Assembly: GCF_000612505.1 (NCBI RefSeq)
Contig: NZ_CP004078.1
Span: forward strand, 581,001 to 645,000
DNA from: Paenibacillus sabinae T27
GTDB taxonomy: Bacteria; Bacillota; Bacilli; Paenibacillales; Paenibacillaceae
Direction: 5' to 3'
DNA: 64,000 nucleotides
Shown piece after piece: positions 34,170 through 43,564 of the stretch. Within the stretch, counting starts at the first letter, position 1, and each line of letters begins with the position of its first letter. The notes under the pieces are model-generated. The model did not search any database and had not been told where the DNA came from. It saw only the letters and a list, made by a program, of their open reading frames with translations. The translations under genes were made by a program, and so were the position numbers.

Positions 34170-35751
34170 CAATCATCCATCCCTTCCGGACCCATCCGTC
34201 CTGGCGGCGCTGGCGAGTGCATACTTTCCGGAATTTTCATCCGGGGAAGCGGCTGCGGCCGCTTCATCCGCTCCGGAGCTTGCACCATCCGTTCAAAACG
34301 TTCAGAATACGGTTCCTTCGCCTCCAACCTTTACACCGTCCGTACAGGGGGGTTACCCTGCGGCGCAACCGTACCATGGATTATGGACCGAGGCGGACTT
34401 TCTGCGGGCGATTCCCGGTGCTTTTGAATCGGACAATCTAGGGACAAGCTCTTTGCCGGGCAGCTATGCACCGTCGGTTGAGTTCTTGTCAGGCAGCCAA
34501 GCTGCATCCGCCGTTTCGGCTCCTTCGCTATCTTTCGGGGCGTTTGATGTAAACGCGGTGCGAAAGGATTTTCCGATTCTGGCGGAGAAGGTGAACGGTA
34601 AAGATCTGGTGTGGCTGGACAATGCCGCGACGACCCATAAGCCCCGGCAGGTTATTGAACGGATCAAGTACTATTATGAGCATGAGAATTCCAATGTGCA
34701 CCGCGCGGCTCATGAGCTGGCGGCGCGCTCCACGGATGCTTACGAGGGCGCCCGCGAGAAGGCGGCCCGGTTTCTGAATGCCCCTTCGGAGAAGGAAATC
34801 GTGTTCGTCCGGGGAGCGACTGAGGCAATCAATTTGGTCGCAAGCAGCTATGCCAGACATCATTTGCAGAAAGATGATGAAATTCTCATCACGTGGCTGG
34901 AGCATCATGCCAACATCGTGCCCTGGCAGCTGGTCTGCGAGGAGACCGGGGCGAAGCTCCGTGTCGCGCCTGTCGATGAGAGCGGACAAATCCTGCTGGA
35001 CGAATATGCGAAGCTGCTGAGCTCCCGGACGAAGTTCGTCTCCCTGACGCATGTATCCAACGCGCTTGGTACGGTTACTCCTGTAGCGGAGATGGTCAGC
35101 CTGGCCCACCGTTACGGCGCCAAAGTGCTGGTTGACGGCGCGCAGGCCGTCTCCCACTTGAAAGTGGACGTGCAGTCGCTGGATGCCGATTTTTACGTGT
35201 TCTCGGGTCATAAAGTATTTGGTCCTACGGGAATCGGCGTTCTTTACGGCAAACCCGAAGCGCTAGAAGCCATGCGTCCCTACCAGGGCGGAGGCAATAT
35301 GATCGTGGATGTAACGTTTGAGAAGACCATTGTTCACCCGGCTCCGGCCCGTTTTGAAGCGGGAACCGGTAATATTGCGGATGCGGTCGGACTTGGCGCG
35401 GCGCTGGACTACGTTTCCTCAATCGGCCTGGATGTGATTAACCGATATGAACATTTTCTGCTCGAATACGGCATAGAATCGCTTTCCCGCGTCCCTGGCC
35501 TGCGGCTCATCGGCACGGCAAAGGAAAAAGCGGGCGTGCTGTCCTTCGTTCTCTCAGGGTATACGACGGAGGAAGTCGGCAAGGCCCTTAGCAATGAAGG
35601 GATCGCCGTTCGTTCCGGCCACCATTGCGCTCAGCCGATTCTCCGCAGATTCGGGCTTGAGAGCGCGGTAAGACCGTCGCTGGCACTCTATAACACCTGC
35701 GGGGAAATTGACGCCTTGACGTCTGTGCTGTTGAAGCTGAAGCATAGCTGA
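34156..35751 (+). CDS. Encapsulated cysteine desulfurase with N-terminal cargo-loading domain
   Basis: Removes sulfur from L-cysteine as a persulfide, leaving alanine. The SufS-type fold spans about 130-531: LDNAATTHKPRQV, HRAAHELAARSTDAYEGAR, THVSNALGTV, the PLP Lys353 in FSGHKVFGPTG and the catalytic Cys491 in RSGHHCAQPIL. Ahead of it lie ~130 residues rich in Ala, Pro and Ser, predicted disordered, with a short helix-like motif LPDPSVLAALASAYFPEF near the start and GLWTEADFLRAIP further on. Such extensions target this enzyme to family 2A shells. The 14-nt overlap with the shell gene implies coupled translation. It is 120-130 residues longer than ordinary SufS. Confidence 0.93.
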   Translation: MTTNSNHPSLPDPSVLAALASAYFPEFSSGEAAAAASSAPELAPSVQNVQNTVPSPPTFTPSVQGGYPAAQPYHGLWTEADFLRAIPGAFESDNLGTSSLPGSYAPSVEFLSGSQAASAVSAPSLSFGAFDVNAVRKDFPILAEKVNGKDLVWLDNAATTHKPRQVIERIKYYYEHENSNVHRAAHELAARSTDAYEGAREKAARFLNAPSEKEIVFVRGATEAINLVASSYARHHLQKDDEILITWLEHHANIVPWQLVCEETGAKLRVAPVDESGQILLDEYAKLLSSRTKFVSLTHVSNALGTVTPVAEMVSLAHRYGAKVLVDGAQAVSHLKVDVQSLDADFYVFSGHKVFGPTGIGVLYGKPEALEAMRPYQGGGNMIVDVTFEKTIVHPAPARFEAGTGNIADAVGLGAALDYVSSIGLDVINRYEHFLLEYGIESLSRVPGLRLIGTAKEKAGVLSFVLSGYTTEEVGKALSNEGIAVRSGHHCAQPILRRFGLESAVRPSLALYNTCGEIDALTSVLLKLKHS

Positions 35752-35845
35752 AGCGTACTGAAACGGCTGCGGTATCCGCAGTCAATCCCCTGTTATCTCC
35801 GGCGCCGGACGATGCCATTGAAGCAGGGGGAAAGGAGGTTGAGTC

Positions 35846-36790
35846 TTGAGCAGCATTAATGACAACCGAATGAACCGTCTCGTTGCGGAGATTGCGGCCA
35901 GCTATCGGGAACAACCGATTAATCCTTTACTGGATTATTCGCTGCTTCCGAGCCGTAAGCTGGTAATTGAGAGCATACATTTGGTTTGGGAACTGCTGTT
36001 CCCCGGTTATTTCGGCAAGCAGGACTTGAATGATGAGACGATGGAGTATCATATTGGCTCTGTTCTCATACAGATTCAGGAGAAGCTGTCCGACCAGATT
36101 GGCCGTTCTTTGCTGTACCGGAGGGGCCAGAATTCCCATTCCTCCCAAGAGGTAATACCGGAGGCGGAGGAAATCATCCATCAATTTTTGGCGGAAATTC
36201 CGCGGATTCGGAGCGTGCTGGCCACCGATGCCCAAATCGCTTTCGACGGAGATCCGGCGGCCAATGATTTGAGCGAGATCATTTTCTCCTATCCCGGCTT
36301 ATTCGCGGTGGGGATCTACCGTATGGCCCATGAACTGGAACTGCTGTCTGTCCCGCTTATTCCTCGGATTATGACCGAATATGCGCACAGCGTCACAGGT
36401 ATTGATATCCATCCCGGGGCGAAGATTGGCAGTTCCTTCTTTATCGACCATGGTACCGGGGTGGTGATTGGAGAAACGACGGAGATCGGGAATCGGGTGA
36501 AGATTTACCACGGGGTGACGCTGGGAGCCTTATCGCTCCGGGAGGGTCATTCGATGTATGGGAAAAAGCGCCATCCGACGCTTGAGGATGATGTGACAGT
36601 GTATTCCGGCGCATCCATTCTGGGCGGGGATACCGTTATCGGCAAAGGGGTCGTGATCGGCAGCAATGTCTCCATCTTCAAGTCCGTGCCTGCCGGCGCG
36701 AAAGTGACTGTAAGGAACCCGGAACTGATCATCAAAGGCCAGGCGCCGCAAGAATTCCCGCAGGAATTCACCTGGGATTGGGTGATTTGA
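35846..36790 (+). CDS. Serine O-acetyltransferase, EpsC/CysE type
   Basis: Makes O-acetylserine, the acceptor for cysteine synthase. The 314-residue protein has a long helical N-terminal part (1-~165) and a left-handed beta-helix with MTEYAHSVTGIDIHPGAKIG, the catalytic-type DHGTGVVIGET, IYHGVTLGAL, and KKRHPTLEDDVTVYSGASIL. It is longer than housekeeping CysE (~220-270 aa) and resembles the EpsC form often found beside family 2A encapsulins. The C-terminus ends in TWDWVI; a terminal Ile is what binds the cysteine synthase active site in the classical complex. The TTG start follows AAAGGAGG by 7 nt. Last gene of the operon. Confidence 0.92.
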   Translation: MSSINDNRMNRLVAEIAASYREQPINPLLDYSLLPSRKLVIESIHLVWELLFPGYFGKQDLNDETMEYHIGSVLIQIQEKLSDQIGRSLLYRRGQNSHSSQEVIPEAEEIIHQFLAEIPRIRSVLATDAQIAFDGDPAANDLSEIIFSYPGLFAVGIYRMAHELELLSVPLIPRIMTEYAHSVTGIDIHPGAKIGSSFFIDHGTGVVIGETTEIGNRVKIYHGVTLGALSLREGHSMYGKKRHPTLEDDVTVYSGASILGGDTVIGKGVVIGSNVSIFKSVPAGAKVTVRNPELIIKGQAPQEFPQEFTWDWVI

Positions 36791-36800
36791 AGCTCCGTTA

Positions 36801-36842
36801 CCAAGAAGAAACGCCTGACGGCGTCTTTCAAGACGCAAGTAC
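36801..36842 (+). repeat. Dispersed 42-bp repeat, copy 1
   Basis: Runs from CCAAGAAGAAACGCCTGACG to AAGACGCAAGTAC and contains the perfect hairpin GCGTCTT-TC-AAGACGC. A second copy in opposite orientation at 55644-55685 agrees at 40 of 42 positions. Both lie just outside coding genes. Confidence 0.85.
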
Positions 36843-36853
36843 GTTTCTCGTAG

Positions 36854-36901
36854 AAATATAAGACAAAATGATAAGCGCTCAGCTTATAAATTCTTATATT
36901 T
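36854..36901. repeat. AT-rich nested inverted repeat next to the dispersed repeat
   Basis: AAATATAAGA at 36854-36863 pairs with 36892-36901, and ATAAGC at 36871-36876 pairs with GCTTAT at 36882-36887. It directly follows the 42-bp repeat and is absent from its other copy. It may belong to a longer mobile palindromic element. Confidence 0.6.
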
Positions 36902-36904
36902 TCA

Positions 36905-36966
36905 AAAAAAAACGAACCCGACTTCCACTCCATAATCGGTGGAAGGACGGGTTCGTTTCATTTTAT
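36905..36966. terminator. Bidirectional terminator between the cysteine operon and acnA
   Basis: AACGAACCCG at 36911-36920 pairs with CGGGTTCGTT at 36948-36957, with an inner TTCCA/TGGAA stem, an A run on the left and TTCATTTTATTT on the right. Confidence 0.88.
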
Positions 36967-37030
36967 TTAGCAGGTTAGGCGGGTCATGCCCGAAATGGCC
37001 TCACGGGATATGCCCGCGCCGTTCCTTATC

Positions 37031-39769
37031 TTACTCCGCTTTAGCGGCAGTAGGAGACGCGTCCGCCAGCATTTGGCGCAGCACCGTTTGCAGGATGCCG
37101 CCGTTACGGTAGTAATCGACGTCGACCATGCTGTCCAGCCGCGCGATGACCGGGAAGTCGAACTTCGTGCCGTCTTCGCGGGTGGCGGTAACCGTCAGCT
37201 CTTGTCCAGGCTGTACGTCATTGCTGAGGCCGTTAATATCGAAGGTCTCGCGGCCCGTCAGCCCCAGATTGCTCCAGCCGTGGCCTTCCTGGAACTGCAG
37301 CGGCAGCACGCCCATGCCGACAAGGTTGCTGCGGTGAATCCGCTCGAAGCTCTCGGCGATGACGGCTTTGACGCCCAGCAGGAACGTGCCTTTGGCCGCC
37401 CAGTCGCGCGAGCTGCCCGTGCCGTATTCCTTGCCCGCGATAACGACGAGGTTCTGTCCGTCAGCCTGATAGCGCATGGAAGCGTCATAGATCGGCATCA
37501 CTTCGTTGGTCGGCAGGTAGGTGGTGACGCCGCCTTCCGTTCCCGGAGCAACCGCGTTGCGGATACGGATGTTGGCGAACGTTCCGCGCATCATGACTTC
37601 ATGGTTGCCTCGGCGGGAGCCGTAGGAGTTGAAGTCCTTGCGCTCAACGCCGTGCTCGCTGAGGTATTTGCCCGCAGGGCCGGACGTTGTAATATTACCG
37701 GCAGGCGAGATATGGTCGGTCGTTACCGAATCGCCCAGCAGGGCGAGTACGCGCGCACCGTTGATATCCTCGATGTCGCCGAGTCCGTCGGCCAGATGCT
37801 CGAAGAACGGCGGGTTCTGGATATACGTCGATTTCTCGTCCCATTCGTAGAGCTCGCCTTCCGGAACGGGAATCGCATTCCAGCGCTCGTTGGCCGTAAA
37901 GACGTTCTCGTATTTGCTGCGGAACATTTCCGGGCTGACCGACAACTGAATCGCTTCGCGGATTTCAGCGCTTGTCGGCCAGATGTCTTTCAGGTAGACC
38001 GGCTCTCCGAGCGAGTCATAACCGAGTGGATCGTTCTGCAGGTCGATATTAACCGTACCCGCGATCGCATAGGCCACAACCAGCGGCGGAGAAGCGAGAT
38101 AGTTCGCCTTGACCTGGGCGTGCACGCGTCCTTCGAAGTTCCGGTTACCCGAAATGACGGAAGCCACGGTCATATCGTTCGCCGCAACCGCCTGGGCCAC
38201 CTCATCCGGAAGCGGTCCGGAGTTGCCGATACAGGTGGCGCAGCCGTAGCCGGCGACGTAGAAGCCGAGCTCTTCCAGCGGCTTCAGGAGATCTGCCTTC
38301 ACCAGGTAATCCGTCACGACGAGCGAACCCGGCGTCAGGCTGCTCTTGACATAGCCCGGTTTGGTCAGGCCGCGCTCGACGGCTTTCTTGGCAAGCAGAC
38401 CCGCGCCAAGCATAACGCTTGGGTTCGAGGTGTTCGTACAGCTTGTGATTGCCGCGATGACGACTGCGCCGGTGGACAGCTCGCTTTTGCTGCCGTCTTT
38501 ATGCTGAAGCTCGACCTTTTGCGCGATTTTCTCGTCGCTCAGGCCGTAACCGCCTTTGTCGATCGGAGTGCGGATAATGCCTTCGAAATTCTCTTTCATA
38601 TGTGTAAGCTCGATCCGGTCCTGAGGACGCTTCGGTCCCGCCAAGCTTGGCACAACCGAGGCCAGATCCAGTTCAATCGTATCGCTGAATACCGGGTCCG
38701 GCGTTTCCGCCGTACGGAACATGCCTTGAGCTTTGTAGTACGTCTCCACCAGTTCGACCTGCTCATCAGAACGGCCTGTGCTACGAAGATAGAACAGCGT
38801 CTCGTCGTCCACAGGGAAGAAGCCGATCGTCGCGCCGTATTCAGGCGCCATGTTGGCGACCGTCGCCCGGTCGGCCAGGCTGATATTGGCAAGGCCCGGG
38901 CCGTAAAATTCGACGAATTTGCCGACCACGCCTTTTTTGCGCAGCATTTGGGTAACGGTCAGTGCCAGATCGGTTGCCGTAGCGCCTTCCACCAGACTGC
39001 CTGTCAGCTTGAAGCCGATTACGTCAGGGGTCACAAAATAGAGCGGCTGCCCCAGCATGCCGGCTTCCGCCTCAATGCCGCCGACGCCCCAGCCTACAAC
39101 GCCCAGACCATTAATCATGGTTGTGTGGGAGTCGGTGCCTACCAGCGAATCCGGATACACGGTCGTTTCGCCGTCCACGGTCTTCGTGGCCGCAACCGAA
39201 GCCAGATACTCCAGGTTGACCTGGTGCACGATGCCGGTTGCCGGAGGAACGGCGCGGAAGTTGTTGAATGCCGTCTGCGCCCAGCGCAGGAACCGGTAGC
39301 GTTCCTCGTTGCGTTCGAATTCAACGTTCATATTGTATTCCAGCGCGTCCTTGGTGCCGAAGGCGTCAACCATGACCGAATGGTCGATGACGAGGTCGAC
39401 CGGCACGAGCGGATTGATCTGCTTCGGATCACCGCCGGCTTTTTTTACAGTGTCGCGCATGGCCGCTAGGTCTACAACCACCGGTACGCCGGTGAAATCC
39501 TGCAGCACGATCCGCGCCGGAATGAAGGGGATTTCCTTCCCGCGGTCGATGTCGCCCGCCCAGCCGGCAAGCTGTTTGACATGCTCTTCTGTAATGGCTC
39601 TTCCGTCGAATTGGCGGACGGCCGCCTCAAGCAGCACTTTAATGGAAAAAGGAAGGGAGGAGATATTGCCGAGTCCCTGCTGTTCAAGCGCTTGAAGATC
39701 ATAGTAGCGGTACGTTGTGCCGCCCGACGTGAGCGAGCGGGCCAAATTGAAATTATCCTTGCTTGGCAT
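37031..39769 (-). CDS. acnA: Aconitate hydratase
   Basis: Isomerises citrate to isocitrate in the TCA cycle with a [4Fe-4S] cluster. The 912-residue length is typical of AcnA/IRP1-type enzymes. Visible signatures are [20 protein letters not shown], the cluster cysteines in [14 protein letters not shown] and [18 protein letters not shown], and the swivel-domain [18 protein letters not shown]. The ATG at 39769 follows AAGGAGG; an upstream in-frame ATG at 39805 is unlikely. In Bacillus the apo-form also binds iron-responsive-like RNA elements. Monocistronic. Confidence 0.97.
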   Translation of the reverse strand: MPSKDNFNLARSLTSGGTTYRYYDLQALEQQGLGNISSLPFSIKVLLEAAVRQFDGRAITEEHVKQLAGWAGDIDRGKEIPFIPARIVLQDFTGVPVVVDLAAMRDTVKKAGGDPKQINPLVPVDLVIDHSVMVDAFGTKDALEYNMNVEFERNEERYRFLRWAQTAFNNFRAVPPATGIVHQVNLEYLASVAATKTVDGETTVYPDSLVGTDSHTTMINGLGVVGWGVGGIEAEAGMLGQPLYFVTPDVIGFKLTGSLVEGATATDLALTVTQMLRKKGVVGKFVEFYGPGLANISLADRATVANMAPEYGATIGFFPVDDETLFYLRSTGRSDEQVELVETYYKAQGMFRTAETPDPVFSDTIELDLASVVPSLAGPKRPQDRIELTHMKENFEGIIRTPIDKGGYGLSDEKIAQKVELQHKDGSKSELSTGAVVIAAITSCTNTSNPSVMLGAGLLAKKAVERGLTKPGYVKSSLTPGSLVVTDYLVKADLLKPLEELGFYVAGYGCATCIGNSGPLPDEVAQAVAANDMTVASVISGNRNFEGRVHAQVKANYLASPPLVVAYAIAGTVNIDLQNDPLGYDSLGEPVYLKDIWPTSAEIREAIQLSVSPEMFRSKYENVFTANERWNAIPVPEGELYEWDEKSTYIQNPPFFEHLADGLGDIEDINGARVLALLGDSVTTDHISPAGNITTSGPAGKYLSEHGVERKDFNSYGSRRGNHEVMMRGTFANIRIRNAVAPGTEGGVTTYLPTNEVMPIYDASMRYQADGQNLVVIAGKEYGTGSSRDWAAKGTFLLGVKAVIAESFERIHRSNLVGMGVLPLQFQEGHGWSNLGLTGRETFDINGLSNDVQPGQELTVTATREDGTKFDFPVIARLDSMVDVDYYRNGGILQTVLRQMLADASPTAAKAE

Positions 39770-40066
39770 GAATTTGCCTCCTTGTTTCATCTGTTGAAAC
39801 TCCATTTCATATTCATCTCTGCCTTTTAGTATAACGGTTACAGGAGGGGGAGTAAAGTTTTTTCCTTCAATTTTATCCGAAAAATCCGCATCCCTTCGGC
39901 CCCTGATTTATTGTCCGTATAGCTGCCCGTTCCGCCTCATATATATAGTACGGCAGCATACTGCCCTGGTAGAGCTTAACCAGATTTGCTTATCGGAGTT
40001 TTTTTACGGGCAGCGCGTAAGTGCGGCGTAATTTAGATTGGTGGGGAAAGGGGCGGGAAAAGGACA

Positions 40067-41086
40067 ATGGATCAGAAATGGAAGAAAAGTCTGTATATAT
40101 ATGTAGACCAATACAACAAAAGCCGGGTGGTGCCTGAAACCGAGGTCTTCTCCGGGAGCGGCTTTGGGCTCGATCTTGGGCAGCGGGAGCGCGGCCTGAG
40201 AATGGCGAAATGGTACGAGGACAGGGGGATTAAGCCCCGGCGCTGCGAGACGGGGGTGAAGGTGCTGCGGTCCGCGCAGCGGAATGAGGGGGACATCCTG
40301 GCGGAAGTCGCCCTGCACAGCGCCTTTTTCTATGAGAAAGGCGGGATCACGCACCGTGAGGACAAGGTGGAGCGGGAGCGCTTGATCTTTGCGGGCGGGA
40401 ACGGAGAGGCTGGGTGGACCTTGGCTGGTGTGGAGCGCGACATTCCGGAGCGGAGCTTTCGAAGGGGCAAGGGGGGAGCCGCCAGCGTAGAAATTCATAC
40501 CCTTGAAGAAGCGTTCGGCCAGCCGTCACTTCCGGGCCCTCTGCTCAGCCGCAGGGTGCTCTCCACTGCTACCCGCGATGTCCGTTACCGCCGGGAAGAC
40601 GCCGCGGCTTATGCGGACCGGTGGTGGAATGATTTTAATCCGGAATATGAAACATTCGCCGTCGACTGCACCAATTACGTATCCCAATGTCTCTTTGCAG
40701 GGGGAGCACCGATCAACTATACTGGTAAAAGAGAAACGGGCTGGTGGTACAAAGGTTATGTAGGCGGACAGGAAGGGTGGAGCTACAGCTGGGCAGTCTC
40801 GGACAGTCTCCGCCGTTACCTGGATGGAGAGCGGCGCTCAGGCTTGCGCGCCCAAATTGTGGAGCGTCCCGAGCAGCTGATGCTTGGAGACGTCATTCAG
40901 TATGACTGGGACGGAGACGGCCGCTATCAGCACAGCACCGTCATTACGGCGTTTGACGCGGGAGGCATGCCGCTTGTCAACGCGCATACGGTTCCCAGCC
41001 GCCATCGCTATTGGGACTATCGGGATTCCTATGCCTGGACCGACAGAACGGCTTATCGTTTTTTTCACATTTACGACTACTTATAA
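40067..41086 (+). CDS. Amidase-domain (putative NlpC/P60-like, Amidase_6) protein
   Basis: The C-terminal half (about 185-335) is an amidase-type cysteine hydrolase: AAAYADRWWNDFNPEYETF, the catalytic Cys in VDCTNYVSQCLFAGGAP, LMLGDVIQYDWDGDG and the His in YQHSTVITAFD, similar to B. subtilis YhbB. Residues 1-180 are unassigned, charged and without a signal peptide or membrane span. Family members cut peptide or amide bonds, often in cell-wall peptides, but lack of an export signal leaves the location open. It precedes ddl by 19 nt, which supports a cell-wall link. Confidence 0.82.
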   Translation: MDQKWKKSLYIYVDQYNKSRVVPETEVFSGSGFGLDLGQRERGLRMAKWYEDRGIKPRRCETGVKVLRSAQRNEGDILAEVALHSAFFYEKGGITHREDKVERERLIFAGGNGEAGWTLAGVERDIPERSFRRGKGGAASVEIHTLEEAFGQPSLPGPLLSRRVLSTATRDVRYRREDAAAYADRWWNDFNPEYETFAVDCTNYVSQCLFAGGAPINYTGKRETGWWYKGYVGGQEGWSYSWAVSDSLRRYLDGERRSGLRAQIVERPEQLMLGDVIQYDWDGDGRYQHSTVITAFDAGGMPLVNAHTVPSRHRYWDYRDSYAWTDRTAYRFFHIYDYL

Positions 41087-41105
41087 TTCAGAGAGAGGTT
41101 AAGGG

Positions 41106-42200
41106 ATGGATAATGCAAAGCTGACCGTGGGCCTGGCGTACGGCGGGAAATCGGGGGAGCACGAAGTATCGCTGCAGACCGCTTTTGCCGTGATGAACGC
41201 TTTTGACTACGATAAATATGAGATTCTGCCTTTTTATATATCGAAGCAGGGACTGTGGAAGATCGGGGAGAAGCTGCAGGCCCCCTTCAGTCGGCTGGAG
41301 CAGCTTAAGCTGGAAGGAGAGTCCGCGGATACGGGCAAGGCGCTGAACGCTGTATTCAGCGGGCTGGACGGCGGCGAAAGAGCGGTTGACGTGATGTTCC
41401 CGCTGCTGCACGGCACGAACGGGGAAGACGGGACGATTCAGGGCCTGTTCGAGATGGCTAATATTCCTTATATCGGAGCGGGTGTGCTGGCTTCGGCGGC
41501 GGGCATGGATAAAGTCATCATGAAGAAGCTGTTCGCGGAGGCGGGGCTGGAGCAGTGCAAGTACTGCTACTTTCACGCTAGCACATGGAAGCGCAAGAGC
41601 CATGATCTGATCATCGAGGTCGAGGATAAGCTGGGGTATCCGGTATTCGTCAAGCCCGCAAATCTGGGCTCAAGCGTCGGCATTTCCAAGGCTGTCGCCA
41701 AGGAGTCCCTGATCAAAGCTGTCGAGACAGCCTTCCGTTACGATACCAAGGTGATTATCGAGGAGTTCGTCGAGGCGCGGGAGCTGGAGGTCAGTGTGCT
41801 GGGCAATGACGAGCCGGAGGCATCCGTTCCCGGCGAAATCGTCTCCTCCGGCGAATATTACGATTATGCGGCCAAATATATCGACGGCAAGTCGCAAATG
41901 CTGATTCCGGCTCCCGTCGACCCGGAGACCGCCGACCGGCTGCGGGAATTGGCGATAGCCGCTTTTCGCGCAATTGAAGGCAGCGGGATTACACGGGCCG
42001 ATTTCTTCGTCCGCAAATCCGACGGCAGAATATTGATCAACGAAGTCAACACGATGCCCGGCTTCACGCCGTTCAGCATGTACCCCCTGTTGTGGCGGGA
42101 GACGGGCGTAACCTATCAGGCTCTGCTGGACCGTATGATCGCGCTGGCGCTCGAGCGGTATAATCTTAAGCAGGGCTTGAAATACGATAACGAGCAATAA
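41106..42200 (+). CDS. ddl: D-alanine--D-alanine ligase
   Basis: Joins two D-alanines for peptidoglycan precursor synthesis. The 364-residue ATP-grasp enzyme shows AYGGKSGEHEVSLQTAFAV, FPLLHGTNGEDGTIQG, YPVFVKPANLGSSVGISKA, IIEEFVEARELEVSVLG and the metal-binding ADFFVRKSDGRILINEVNTM. GAGAGG precedes the ATG. The omega-loop Tyr/Phe position that sets D-Ala versus D-Lac use was not resolved by eye. It is likely cotranscribed with the upstream amidase gene. Confidence 0.95.
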   Translation: MDNAKLTVGLAYGGKSGEHEVSLQTAFAVMNAFDYDKYEILPFYISKQGLWKIGEKLQAPFSRLEQLKLEGESADTGKALNAVFSGLDGGERAVDVMFPLLHGTNGEDGTIQGLFEMANIPYIGAGVLASAAGMDKVIMKKLFAEAGLEQCKYCYFHASTWKRKSHDLIIEVEDKLGYPVFVKPANLGSSVGISKAVAKESLIKAVETAFRYDTKVIIEEFVEARELEVSVLGNDEPEASVPGEIVSSGEYYDYAAKYIDGKSQMLIPAPVDPETADRLRELAIAAFRAIEGSGITRADFFVRKSDGRILINEVNTMPGFTPFSMYPLLWRETGVTYQALLDRMIALALERYNLKQGLKYDNEQ

Positions 42201-42242
42201 TAGAGAATAGGCGGATGATCCGGCCGGAAAGGAGAAGGTATC

Positions 42243-42560
42243 ATGGGATTTCAAACAGAGTTCAATTCGGTCTGTAAATTCAAGAATGAACAGGAATTAT
42301 ATGAACTGCTGGAATACGGGCGCTGTAAAATGCTGAAGCAAGGGTTCCGCATCTTTCCGACCGGGCAGAAGGTTATTGCCTATACGCCGGACAACGTCGC
42401 CGTGGCCATCGTCAAAATCTCGGCGTCCATCGCGGAGATCAATTTCCAGGGTCATGAAGTCACCGCGGTCGAGATGGAACTGGTCCGCAAGCTGAATGAT
42501 GAGGAATCCAGAGTGCAGACGGCTCTGGCCGACGAGATGTTCTTCGGAGAGCGGGAATGA
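42243..42560 (+). CDS. Small conserved protein of unknown function, coupled to uvsE
   Basis: I do not recognise the family. The 105-residue protein is soluble and mixed alpha/beta: TEFNSVCKFKNEQELYELLE, MLKQGFRIFPTGQKVIAYTP, DNVAVAIVKISASIAEINFQ and a helical acidic tail. GGAAAGGAG precedes the ATG. Its end overlaps the uvsE start by 4 nt (ATGA), so the two are translated together. Confidence 0.75.
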   Translation: MGFQTEFNSVCKFKNEQELYELLEYGRCKMLKQGFRIFPTGQKVIAYTPDNVAVAIVKISASIAEINFQGHEVTAVEMELVRKLNDEESRVQTALADEMFFGERE

Positions 42561-43564
42561 TCGTCCGCTTCGGTTATGTCGCAATGTCCACTGTGATCAA
42601 AGATTGTTCACCGTCCAAGACGATGACCATGACTTCGCTTCGCAAGCTGGACGACCGCGAGGCGGCGGTTCGCCGCCTTGAGTCGATCGCCAGGGGCAAT
42701 TTGTATAACACGCTCAGGCTGCTGAGGCATAACCGGGCGTCGGATATCAAAGTATACCGGCTGACCTCGAAGCTGGTCCCTCTGGCCACGCATCCGGAGC
42801 TGCGGGATTGGAACCCTTTTGCCGCGCTGGGCGGTGATTTTGCCGAGGTTGGCCAATATATTAAAGAGAACGGGATACGGGTGTCCTTTCATCCCGATCA
42901 TTTTACCGTTCTGAGTACGCCAAGGCCCGAGGTGCTGGCCAGTTCCGTCCGCGACCTCCGTCACCATACGGACATGCTGTCCGCAATGGAGCTTCCGGCT
43001 ACGGCCAAGAACAATATTCATATCGGCGGCGCGTACGGGGATAAGCCCCTTGCGGCGGCCCGGTTCGCCCAGAACTTCCGGGAGCTTGCGCCGGAACTGC
43101 AGGAGCGCATTACCCTTGAGAACGACGATAAGACGTTCAACGCGGTAGAGACGCTGGAAGTCTGCAAGACGCTTGGTCTCCCGATGGTGCTCGATCTCCA
43201 TCATCAATGGGTGAATAACGAGGGAGAGCTTCCCTGGGAGCTGTGGCCGGACATCAGCCGGACCTGGCAGACGCCGCTGGCTCAGAAGGATGCCCCAAGC
43301 GACCGGCCCCTTCCGCCCAAGATTCATGTCTCAAGCCCCCGCAGCCCGTCCGATCCCCGCAGCCATGCCGATAACGTGGACCCGGCGCCGCTGCTCGCTT
43401 TTCTGAAGCGGATTGCGGCGGATACGGCGGCGGTGGATGTCATGATCGAAGCCAAGGCGAAGGACGGCGCGCTGTTTGAGCTGATGGAGACGCTGAAAGG
43501 AATGGAAGGCGCAGGGAGCGGAATTACTGTGCTGGACGGAGCAAGCATTCGCATTGAGACCTAG
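42557..43564 (+). CDS. uvsE: UV damage endonuclease UvsE/UvdE
   Basis: Nicks DNA 5' to UV photoproducts, an excision pathway separate from UvrABC, often important in spores. The 335-residue TIM-barrel enzyme has the metal-binding residues in GIRVSFHPDHFTVLSTP, NIHIGGAYGDK, ITLENDDKTF, MVLDLHHQWVN and KIHVSSPRS, and starts with the typical RFGYVAMS. The ATG overlaps the preceding small gene. Confidence 0.94.
   Translation: MIVRFGYVAMSTVIKDCSPSKTMTMTSLRKLDDREAAVRRLESIARGNLYNTLRLLRHNRASDIKVYRLTSKLVPLATHPELRDWNPFAALGGDFAEVGQYIKENGIRVSFHPDHFTVLSTPRPEVLASSVRDLRHHTDMLSAMELPATAKNNIHIGGAYGDKPLAAARFAQNFRELAPELQERITLENDDKTFNAVETLEVCKTLGLPMVLDLHHQWVNNEGELPWELWPDISRTWQTPLAQKDAPSDRPLPPKIHVSSPRSPSDPRSHADNVDPAPLLAFLKRIAADTAAVDVMIEAKAKDGALFELMETLKGMEGAGSGITVLDGASIRIET

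Noticed and set aside
34156..35751. Ordinary SufS of the SUF iron-sulfur operon
   Set aside because: No sufB, sufC, sufD or sufU is adjacent, and the ~130-residue N-terminal extension is absent from SUF desulfurases.
36986..39469. Very long open frame on the plus strand opposite aconitase
   Set aside because: It is the exact antisense of a full-length, well-conserved enzyme gene. GC-rich codons often leave the opposite strand open. There is no ribosome binding site and no recognisable domain.
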